DNA of 6,948 nucleotides from Neisseriales bacterium (GTDB lineage: Bacteria > Pseudomonadota > Gammaproteobacteria > Burkholderiales > UBA11063). Below the pieces are notes generated by a model, which saw nothing but the letters and a program-made list of their open reading frames with translations, ran no database searches and was not told the DNA's origin. Of this stretch, positions 1 to 5,842 are shown piece after piece. A program made the translations under genes and the position numbers. Location: the NCBI GenBank assembly GCA_008017145.1, contig SSGY01000203.1, positions 1-6,948 of the forward strand, in the 5' to 3' direction. The first letter of the stretch is position 1; each line of letters opens with the position of its first letter.

Positions 1-1900
1 CTTTAGTAACTGGGTAGAAATTAATATCAATCACATTATCCAACATGCGCATTGCAGTAGTTACAGTTTGTTTTAATTTAACAAAATCTAAACCCTTATC
101 GGTCAAATGATTAAGTAAATTTACTGAACCCAAATTACATACTGCAATTTCGTTTTCGTTAGTATTTAGAGTAATCTCAGTACATAAATTAGAACTATGC
201 ACTACCCCAACATGTTGTTGTGGTGAACGAATATTACATGGATCTTTGAAGGTAACCCATGGGTGCCCAGTTTCAAAAAGCATCGTTAAAATCTTGCGCC
301 ATAATTGTAAGGCAGGTATTTTCTTAGTTACCCGAATTTTACCTTCTGCAGCTAATTGCTCATAGCCAAGGTAAGCCTGTTCAAATTCAAGGCCAAATTT
401 ATCATGCAAATCTGGTACTTCATTTGGTGAAAATAATGTCCACTCACCTTGCTCATGCACCCGTTTCATAAACAAATCAGGAATCCAGTTAGCAGTATTG
501 ATATCGTGACAACGGCGACGATCGTCACCTGTATTTTTACGTAAATCTAAAAATTCTTCAATATCTGCATGCCAAGTTTCAAGATAAACGCAAGCAGCAC
601 CTTTACGTTTGCCACCTTGGTTTACTGCCACACAAGTATCATTAACCACTTTTAGAAATGGAATTACCCCTTGTGATTTACCATTAGTACCTTTGATATG
701 TGCGCCCATTGCACGAATCGGAGTCCAGTCATTACCCAGACCACCCGCGAATTTAGATAGCAAGGCATTTTCTTTAATTCCGTCATAGATTCCAATCAAA
801 TCATCCGAAATCGTACTCAAATAGCAACTAGATAACTGTGAATGCAACGTTCCCGAATTAAACAACGTCGGAGTTGATGACATAAAATCAAAGCTAGATA
901 ATAACTTGTAAAATTCAATTGCCCGACGCTCACGTTCAACTTCATTTAGAGCTAAGCCCATTGCCACGCGCATAAAGAATGCTTGCGGTAATTCAATCCG
1001 TGTACCGCGAATATGCAAGAAATAACGATCATACAGCGTTTGTAAACCCAAGTATTTGAATTGATTATCACGTTTACCATCCAAGGCAGCCGCGATTTTA
1101 GTCAAATCAAATTCGGCTAATCGTGGATCTAACAATTCAGCTTTGATACCTTTTTGGATATATTCTCCAAAATAAGTTTTGTATAGGTCATTAGCTTCAT
1201 TTTGACTAACTTCACGTCCGATAACTTCTTTACGAATAGTATGCATTAATAATCTAGCAGTTACCGAATTATAGGCAGGTTCGCTTTCGATTAGTTGACG
1301 GGCAGCTAAAATTACCGATTTGAAAACTTCATCTTCACTTACACCATCATAAAGATTTTTTAGAGCTTCATCCAAGATTAATTTTGGATTAACTTCCAAC
1401 AATCCCTCACAAGCCGCCTGAATCACAGCATAAACGTGCTTGATGTTTAGCTCTTTACGCTCACCATTTGCATGTACCACGTGAATTTGCGCATCTGGGC
1501 GTTTTACACCTTCTAAATCACGCTCATGGCGGCGTTCTTCACGATACAATACGTAAGCACGCGCTACCTCATGTTCACCACTGCGCATCAACGCTAATTC
1601 AACCTGATCCTGAATCTCTTCGATATGAATTGAGCCACCATCGGGTTTACGCCCCTGCAAAGCCAAAACAACCATATTGGTCAATTGTGCCACTTGTTCA
1701 CGCACACCCACCGATGACATGCTATTATGACCATGAACACCGATATAAGCTTTAGTAATTGCTACCGCAATTTTAGTTGGATTAAATTCCACAACTTCGC
1801 CATTACGACGAACTACGTGGTACATTGAAAAATCGCCATGCGGTGTCAACGACTGCCCATATTGGGTCGCTAACATATTGGCTTCATTAGTAAGATGCAT
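1..1900 (-). CDS. nrdA: Ribonucleoside-diphosphate reductase class Ia, alpha (large) subunit; C-terminus off the window
   Basis: Reduces ribonucleoside diphosphates to deoxyribonucleotides in the cytoplasm, together with the NrdB radical subunit. 633 codons are visible from the ATG at 1900-1898; I expect about 950 in the long form of this family, so roughly a third lies beyond the left edge. Residues about 28-125 form an ATP-cone (VVRRNGEVVEF near its start, IHIEEIQDQVELAL near its end). Residues about 140-235 form a second, degenerate cone, as in Pseudomonas-type NrdA. The barrel follows, with SSCYL (Cys359, equivalent to E. coli Cys225), SNLCTE (Asn571, Cys573, Glu575; thiyl-radical site, E. 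coli Asn437/Cys439/Glu441) and VCNLGSVNL (Cys588, E. coli Cys462). All visible catalytic residues are intact. A Shine-Dalgarno AAAGGGA lies 6-7 nt before the ATG. It is transcribed divergently from the protease gene and probably controlled by NrdR. nrdB would be expected further left (inference). Confidence 0.97.
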   Translation of the reverse strand, partial: MHLTNEANMLATQYGQSLTPHGDFSMYHVVRRNGEVVEFNPTKIAVAITKAYIGVHGHNSMSSVGVREQVAQLTNMVVLALQGRKPDGGSIHIEEIQDQVELALMRSGEHEVARAYVLYREERRHERDLEGVKRPDAQIHVVHANGERKELNIKHVYAVIQAACEGLLEVNPKLILDEALKNLYDGVSEDEVFKSVILAARQLIESEPAYNSVTARLLMHTIRKEVIGREVSQNEANDLYKTYFGEYIQKGIKAELLDPRLAEFDLTKIAAALDGKRDNQFKYLGLQTLYDRYFLHIRGTRIELPQAFFMRVAMGLALNEVERERRAIEFYKLLSSFDFMSSTPTLFNSGTLHSQLSSCYLSTISDDLIGIYDGIKENALLSKFAGGLGNDWTPIRAMGAHIKGTNGKSQGVIPFLKVVNDTCVAVNQGGKRKGAACVYLETWHADIEEFLDLRKNTGDDRRRCHDINTANWIPDLFMKRVHEQGEWTLFSPNEVPDLHDKFGLEFEQAYLGYEQLAAEGKIRVTKKIPALQLWRKILTMLFETGHPWVTFKDPCNIRSPQQHVGVVHSSNLCTEITLNTNENEIAVCNLGSVNLLNHLTDKGLDFVKLKQTVTTAMRMLDNVIDINFYPVTK

Positions 1901-1932
1901 ATCAAATCCCTTTTATTCACTTTTTTGTCAAT

Positions 1933-1948
1933 ACACTATATTTAGTAT
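1933..1948 (-). promoter_or_regulatory. NrdR-box-like operator, proximal copy
   Basis: The 16-mer ACACTATATTTAGTAT matches the NrdR box pattern over its whole left half and most of its right half. It begins 33 bp from the nrdA start codon. The gap to the other copy is 16 bp (32 bp start to start, about three helical turns), which is the spacing described for paired NrdR boxes in front of nrd operons. Confidence 0.75.
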
Positions 1949-1964
1949 TAAACAATCATTTTAA

Positions 1965-1980
1965 ACACTATAAGCTGTGT
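1965..1980 (-). promoter_or_regulatory. NrdR-box-like operator, distal copy
   Basis: The 16-mer ACACTATAAGCTGTGT matches the known NrdR box pattern (acaCwAtATaTwGtgt) at 13 of 16 positions, with both outer half-sites perfect. NrdR is the ATP/dATP-sensing zinc-finger repressor of ribonucleotide reductase genes. The site lies just downstream of the predicted nrdA start point, where bound repressor could block initiation or promoter escape. Its spacing from the second copy strengthens the call. Confidence 0.72.
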
Positions 1981-1992
1981 TTTACAGGGCTG

Positions 1993-2022
1993 ATTATAAC
2001 CCCTCCACCGAGTAAATCTCAA
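1993..2022 (-). promoter_or_regulatory. Sigma70-type promoter of nrdA
   Basis: Read on the minus strand, TTGAGA (2022-2017, 5 of 6 matches to the -35 consensus) is followed after 18 bp by a perfect TATAAT (1998-1993). Transcription would start near 1986, giving a leader of about 86 nt that contains both NrdR-like boxes. It is the best promoter match in the intergenic region and points into nrdA. The start site itself is inferred. Confidence 0.7.
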
Positions 2023-2228
2023 TAAATTTTCTGCTATTTTGTTAAATATTTAGGTTGACAAATCACAAGTATCCGCTTAAGCCTTATTTATCAAGGAATC
2101 ATTAATTTATGATTTAGTTTAACAAAATTGTTGCATTTAATTTGCCATATAAAATAAAATGAGATTACAATAAAACTGGACTAATCTAAAACAGTAATCC
2201 TGATTTTTTTACATATAAGCAAACTTTC
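2023..2228. other. AT-rich intergenic stretch with no gene found
   Basis: I see no coding region, tRNA or convincing terminator here. A TTGACA at 2055-2060 on the plus strand has no acceptable -10 at 16-18 bp. A weak inverted repeat (GATTAC at 2163-2168, GTAATC at 2194-2199) is followed by seven T residues at 2204-2210, but the stem is only 6 bp with a 25-nt loop, so I do not call it a terminator. The stretch probably separates the divergent nrdA and lipoprotein promoters. Confidence 0.5.
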
Positions 2229-2231
2229 TGT

Positions 2232-2253
2232 CAATAGATAAACTTATCTATTG
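2232..2253. promoter_or_regulatory. Perfect 22-bp inverted repeat, operator candidate
   Basis: The arms CAATAGATAA (2232-2241) and TTATCTATTG (2244-2253) are exact reverse complements around a 2-bp centre (AC). The repeat ends 3 bp before a perfect TATAAT (2257-2262), so it fills the -35 and spacer region of the likely promoter for the lipoprotein genes. Length and symmetry suit a dimeric helix-turn-helix regulator. No regulator gene is visible in the window, so its binding protein is unknown. Confidence 0.5.
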
Positions 2254-2256
2254 CAC

Positions 2257-2262
2257 TATAAT
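2257..2262 (+). promoter_or_regulatory. Putative -10 element for the lipoprotein genes
   Basis: TATAAT is a perfect -10 hexamer, but no good -35 lies 16-18 bp upstream: that place is taken by the inverted repeat. This suits an activator-dependent or repressor-controlled promoter. A start near 2269 would give a leader of about 195 nt to the protease ATG. The assignment is an inference from the motif and its place. Confidence 0.45.
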
Positions 2263-2360
2263 GCTCAAAAAGGTGATAATTGTACACTTCATGATAAATA
2301 TTGAATTTATGATAAACGTAAACTTAAGATACATGGTAGAGATTAATAACAGTTAGTAAT

Positions 2361-2403
2361 ATTAGATTGAGAATCTAATCCATAACCCTCAAAGTCAGGT
2401 TAT
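2361..2403 (+). other. Two adjacent hairpins in the protease leader
   Basis: ATTAGATT (2361-2368) and AATCTAAT (2372-2379) form an 8-bp stem with a 3-nt loop. ATAACC (2382-2387) and GGTTAT (2398-2403) form a second, 6-bp stem with a 10-nt loop. The second would sequester the AGG that could serve a start at 2407. Stems this AU-rich are weak, and no known riboswitch fold was recognised. Confidence 0.35.
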
Positions 2404-2463
2404 TTAATGGTTAACGCAGTTGTTTTTATGCCACAATTTAAAAATAGCAAGCTAAGGTATAAA

Positions 2464-3621
2464 ATGGAACTCTATATAAAAAATATAATTTATACTCTGT
2501 CTTTCATTATGGGATTAGTATCCTGCAATGGTGGCGGTACAATAGAGCGCCGCACAAGTTTAGCGACAGATTATCCACCGAACCCTACAAATGTTTTGCC
2601 AAATGGCTATTTATGTTTACCACAGCTACCTTCTACGACAAATGGAATTGAGCATAATTTTCAAATTGCCTATGGTGAAAATTGTCAGGTTTCTGCTATT
2701 GAAAGCTCCGATGATAAAAAAACGACTCTTCAGAGTATGGCGGTCGCATTAAGCTTTGGTCCAGAGAGCTCACCCTATGCTGGATCTCGCTATTGCAGTG
2801 GTACACCATTAAGCTTTGATCCAATAACCAAAACAGGATTCATTCTTACTGCCGCACATTGCGTACTAATGCGCAGTACAAAAGCAGAAAATCAACAAAT
2901 AACTCCAGACAATATCACCACATTCGAAACAGCTTTAGACGGCATCACTAGTATGGCTTACGTTAACCAAATAGATGATTCTCATTATGGGAGTGGGGTA
3001 ACTGGCAGTATTGAAGCAGTTTATGTCCCCAAGCAGTATTGCCAGATTCCAGCGTTTGAAAAAGGGATTTGCTCAAATTTAAGTGCACAAAATGGCGATA
3101 TTGCACTAATCAAGGCAAAATTTACTGAATCACAACAACTTCAATATAATCCTAACGTAAAACTTGCTACCCTCAATCTTGAACCAAAAACTCCTAGTTA
3201 TATCATGGCACTTGGCTACGGGATGACAAACAATGACGAAAGAAACACTAATTTATTCTATATCAGCTATGAATACTTTGCTAGCAATTCATACTGGGAG
3301 GAAAGCGGTGAGTCGGTTATTATGAATGGTTATTCGCAATATGGCAGTAATATTTTTTCCAGTATCATTTGCGGCGGAGACTCTGGCGGCGGAGATTTTT
3401 ATTGGGAAAACAATACTTGGTATTTATTAGGCGTTCATTCTTATACATCTCGAGGTTGCGGAACTTCCTCGCCAGAATACTATAATGCCTTAGATGCTTC
3501 AGCGGACGTCAGACCTTTTTCCGCTGAGCTACAAAATATCATGTTACAAGATACGTCACAAAAAGGCTGCGGTTATAATTCAAAAGACTTTATTTGTAAA
3601 GATAATACACGGGGAGGATAA
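2464..3621 (+). CDS. Trypsin-fold (S1 family) serine protease, predicted lipoprotein
   Basis: 385 residues from the ATG at 2464. I prefer this start to the in-frame ATG at 2407 because AAGG lies 6 nt upstream and the protein then begins with a compact lipoprotein signal: MELYIKN, a hydrophobic run, then lipobox L-V-S-Cys21. Asn follows the Cys, so there is no Asp +2 inner-membrane retention signal, and outer-membrane or periplasmic placement is likely. The triad is visible as LTAAHC (His132), GDIALIK (Asp212) and CGGDSGG (Ser307). Ten further cysteines fit five disulfides; 111/133 and 303/332 match the conserved His-loop and Ser-loop pairs of chymotrypsin. By alignment on Ser307, the residue at the chymotrypsin 189 position is Ile, not Asp, so trypsin-like Arg/Lys cleavage is not expected. 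SYT replaces the usual SWG substrate strand. The substrate is unknown. The HAD-type lipoprotein gene follows 100 bp downstream. Confidence 0.88.
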   Translation: MELYIKNIIYTLSFIMGLVSCNGGGTIERRTSLATDYPPNPTNVLPNGYLCLPQLPSTTNGIEHNFQIAYGENCQVSAIESSDDKKTTLQSMAVALSFGPESSPYAGSRYCSGTPLSFDPITKTGFILTAAHCVLMRSTKAENQQITPDNITTFETALDGITSMAYVNQIDDSHYGSGVTGSIEAVYVPKQYCQIPAFEKGICSNLSAQNGDIALIKAKFTESQQLQYNPNVKLATLNLEPKTPSYIMALGYGMTNNDERNTNLFYISYEYFASNSYWEESGESVIMNGYSQYGSNIFSSIICGGDSGGGDFYWENNTWYLLGVHSYTSRGCGTSSPEYYNALDASADVRPFSAELQNIMLQDTSQKGCGYNSKDFICKDNTRGG

Positions 3622-3647
3622 AACTGTATAAATATTTTAGCGATTAC

Positions 3648-3697
3648 TTGTTCCGAAATCATCAAGGCTAGAGACAAGGAACAACTTATAATTTTTT
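3648..3697 (+). terminator. Weak intrinsic-terminator-like hairpin after the protease gene
   Basis: TTGTTCC (3648-3654) pairs with GGAACAA (3678-3684), giving a 7-bp stem with a 23-nt loop, and a run of six T begins 8 nt further on (3692-3697). The large loop and the gap before the T run make this a poor terminator. It may only attenuate readthrough into the next lipoprotein gene. Confidence 0.25.
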
Positions 3698-3721
3698 AAT
3701 TTTTCTATGAAAGAAAAGATC

Positions 3722-4621
3722 ATGAAATTTACCCCTACAATAATACTAAGTTTTTGCTTAGCTCCTACGTTTATATTGTCTGCATGTAGTAACGCAGGTG
3801 CGAGTTCAACTACTCCGTTACCATGTGATAGTAGTCTGGTAATAAATACCAGTTCAAATACAATCTTGTCAGTTGAAAGTTATGCACAGCAACTAAGTTG
3901 CCCTACCCCTTCAGTAAATATCTGTACTGCATTTGACATTGATAACACATTAATTACCAATGAACCTAATTTAGGTGGCGAAGCATGGGGAAATTGGCAA
4001 GAGTACTTAACAGAAAGTGATCCTAACAATCCATATTTGGCAACAAATTGGCTAAGCAATGTCGGAATATACCAAGCTCAATCAGGAATTAGATTTTTAA
4101 TTAATTTTAGACCCGTCGAATCTATAACTGCAGCAAGTATCGCCAGTTTACAGACACAGTATCAGACAATTGCAATTTCATCGCGTGGTTTCTCATCATT
4201 AGCAACTACGACCAGACAGCTTGCTGCCAATCAAATTGATATGTCAGTGAATCCAATTGGTGATCATCAATTTGACAATAGTTTCTTACAGCAAAACAAA
4301 TATAAAAATGATCTAAAAATGTATTATGATGGTATCTACTATGTTGCAGGCTCCTCAAAAGGTGAAACCTTATTAAATATGATACAGTATTATCGCAAAA
4401 AAATGAATCAACCAGATTTATGCGAAGTTTTGATTATGCTAGATGATACACCAAGCAAAATAGATGATATCATTCTTAACCTTAAAGGGCAAATTGGTAT
4501 CATTGGAATAAACTATACCGCATTACCACAGGCAATTAATCCAGCAAATTGGTATCCAGCGCTATGGGAAAGCCAGTCTCCACAATTAATGAGTACTATT
4601 TATAATCTAAATCACCAGTAA
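3722..4621 (+). CDS. HAD-superfamily (DUF2608-like) predicted lipoprotein
   Basis: 299 residues. I chose the ATG at 3722 because a purine-rich AAAGAAAAGA precedes it; the ATG at 3707, five codons earlier, is preceded only by a T-rich tract. Either start gives a lipoprotein signal ending in L-S-A-Cys22. Haloacid-dehalogenase motifs are visible: motif I as FDIDNT (Asp72, Asp74, Thr76), a motif II candidate in AISSRG (Ser153/154), a motif III Lys213 in SSKGE, and motif IV as LDDTPSKIDD (Asp241/Asp242). The LGGEAWGNWQ after motif I and the SRG-Lys-DD order resemble DUF2608 proteins, known from Legionella and related bacteria, whose substrate is undefined. A phosphatase acting in the periplasm is the likely activity (inference); a class C acid phosphatase is the alternative. 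It is co-oriented with the protease gene and may share its promoter, as none is obvious in the 100-bp gap. Confidence 0.8.
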   Translation: MKFTPTIILSFCLAPTFILSACSNAGASSTTPLPCDSSLVINTSSNTILSVESYAQQLSCPTPSVNICTAFDIDNTLITNEPNLGGEAWGNWQEYLTESDPNNPYLATNWLSNVGIYQAQSGIRFLINFRPVESITAASIASLQTQYQTIAISSRGFSSLATTTRQLAANQIDMSVNPIGDHQFDNSFLQQNKYKNDLKMYYDGIYYVAGSSKGETLLNMIQYYRKKMNQPDLCEVLIMLDDTPSKIDDIILNLKGQIGIIGINYTALPQAINPANWYPALWESQSPQLMSTIYNLNHQ

Positions 4622-4737
4622 TTTATATATTCTTCGTCTTTGAATATGCCATATTAATTTCTCTGGCAATTAAGTTGCTCTAACCTTTCATCGACAAGAT
4701 AGCTTGATGAATGGTTTGGTAGCTTAATTGCTATTTA

Positions 4738-4746
4738 TGCTAAAAT
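4738..4746 (+). promoter_or_regulatory. Extended -10 promoter of rbgA
   Basis: TGCTAAAAT is an extended -10 element (TGn plus TAAAAT, 5 of 6) located 26 bp before the rbgA ATG. No good -35 is present, which extended -10 promoters tolerate. One arm of a 9-bp inverted repeat (CTTAATTGC, 4723-4731) lies just upstream; the other (GCAATTAAG) is at 4666-4674. Confidence 0.5.
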
Positions 4747-4772
4747 CGTGGCTGAATTTTAAAGGATAAATA

Positions 4773-5753
4773 ATGGCTATACAATGGTTTCCCGGCCACA
4801 TGAACCGTGCCAAAAGGGCATTACAAGAATTAAGTGAAGAAATTGATATTGTCATTGAATTACTCGATGCCCGCGCTCCATTTTCCAGCTGCAATCCTCT
4901 GATACAAAATATAATCCGCTTTAAACGCAAAATCAGGATTCTCAATAAAAGTGATCTGGCAGATCCAGAAATCAGTAAAGTATGGCTGGACTATTTTAGC
5001 CAACAAGAAAACACCATCGCTATCTTGGGTGATAAAGACAATAAAAAGCAACGTGATAAAATTATCCGTTTGTGTAAAGAACTGGCACCCGCACGTGGCA
5101 CCAGCTTTGAGAAGCCATTGCGCGTAATGATTACGGGGATTCCCAATGTTGGTAAATCAACCCTGATTAATCAGTTAGTCGGTAAAAAAGCCGCTAAAAC
5201 TGGTGATGTACCTGCGGTTACCAAAGCTAATCAACGACTTTATGTTAATGACACCTTTGTGATTTTTGATACCCCTGGTATGATGTGGCAAAAAATCCGC
5301 TATCCGCAAATTGGCTATAATCTGGCAATTTGTAATAGCATCGGGCGTAATGCTTTAGATGAAGAATTGGTGGCGCTCTATTTAGTTGAGTTTTTACAGC
5401 GAAGTATTTATCAAGAATCATTTGCCGCACGCTATAAATTAAAACCTGAGCACCTTGCACTACATTATGATAAATTACTCGATGTTTTAGCTAATAAACG
5501 CGGCTGTATAATGACTGGTGGCGTGATTGATCGCCAAAAAATCAGTGAAATTGTTATTCAAGATTTTCGTGATGGCAAAATCGGCAAAATTAGCCTGGAA
5601 ACCCCTGAATTATGGGATAAATGGATTAGCGAATTTGTCGAAGAGGAAGAGCAATCTACCGAGGAAGAAGAAACTCATGTTAATCCAGAATATGAATACA
5701 ACGAAGAAGAACAAAAAACTACACGACCTAATCGGAAAGGTGAAAAAAACTAA
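4773..5753 (+). CDS. rbgA: Ribosome biogenesis GTPase RbgA/YlqF
   Basis: A circularly permuted GTPase that helps late maturation of the 50S ribosomal subunit in the cytoplasm. The family signature IQWFPGHM is at residues 3-10 and contains the His9 that B. subtilis RbgA needs for GTP hydrolysis. G motifs run in permuted order: G4 NKSD (58-61), then G1 GIPNVGKS (122-129), G2 Thr150 in PAVTK (usually PGITK-like), and G3 DTPG (166-169). The canonical G5 serine-alanine is not evident. The C-terminal RNA-binding part ends with KRGCIMTGGVID and FRDGKIGKISLETPE, both typical. At 326 residues it is about 40 longer than B. subtilis RbgA (282); the extra is an acidic tail (about 289-313) with a basic end. 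The Shine-Dalgarno AAAGGA is 6 nt before the ATG. The AbiJ-like gene follows after 89 bp in the same direction. Confidence 0.95.
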   Translation: MAIQWFPGHMNRAKRALQELSEEIDIVIELLDARAPFSSCNPLIQNIIRFKRKIRILNKSDLADPEISKVWLDYFSQQENTIAILGDKDNKKQRDKIIRLCKELAPARGTSFEKPLRVMITGIPNVGKSTLINQLVGKKAAKTGDVPAVTKANQRLYVNDTFVIFDTPGMMWQKIRYPQIGYNLAICNSIGRNALDEELVALYLVEFLQRSIYQESFAARYKLKPEHLALHYDKLLDVLANKRGCIMTGGVIDRQKISEIVIQDFRDGKIGKISLETPELWDKWISEFVEEEEQSTEEEETHVNPEYEYNEEEQKTTRPNRKGEKN

Positions 5754-5820
5754 TAAAATCATTGTATCTAAAAATTCGCAAACGCTTGTGATTATAAGAC
5801 TACAACACCAATATTATAAA

Positions 5821-5826
5821 TATAAT
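5821..5826 (+). promoter_or_regulatory. Putative -10 element directly before the AbiJ-like gene
   Basis: TATAAT at 5821-5826 sits only 16 bp before the preferred start codon (5843) and 4 bp before the upstream ATG (5831). A nearby TATTAT (5812-5817) is an alternative, with TTGTGA (5786-5791) as a poor, over-spaced -35. Either way the message would have a very short leader. In sequence this AT-rich, such matches can arise by chance. Confidence 0.35.
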
Positions 5827-5842
5827 TTTCATGAGTAGCCTA

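Noticed and set aside
1468..1755. 95-codon plus-strand open frame
   Set aside because: It lies antisense within the well-supported nrdA coding region, has a His/Pro-rich composition typical of shadow frames, and lacks a ribosome-binding site.
2055..2060. Perfect plus-strand TTGACA
   Set aside because: No acceptable -10 hexamer occurs 15-19 bp downstream.
2163..2210. GATTAC / GTAATC repeat followed by seven T residues as a terminator
   Set aside because: A 6-bp AT-rich stem with a 25-nt loop is too weak, and no plus-strand gene lies upstream to need it.
2261..2356. 31-codon frame beginning MLKKVIIV in the protease leader
   Set aside because: Its ATG overlaps the putative TATAAT, it has no Shine-Dalgarno, and its Ile/Met/Asn-rich sequence is what random AT-rich DNA gives.
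3611..3669. Strong Shine-Dalgarno-like GGGGAGG at the end of the protease gene, possibly serving a small downstream frame
   Set aside because: Only a CTG-initiated frame of about 15 codons follows and no ATG, GTG or TTG sits at a suitable distance. The purine run is explained by the codons of the terminal Thr-Arg-Gly-Gly.
4643..4655. AATATG-C-CATATT palindrome after the HAD gene
   Set aside because: It cannot form a hairpin loop, has no T tract, and such short AT palindromes are expected by chance here.
5527..5838. 103-codon frame overlapping the end of rbgA and the start of the AbiJ-like gene
   Set aside because: It is mostly a Lys-rich frameshifted reading of rbgA, with no recognisable domain and no need to explain the sequence.
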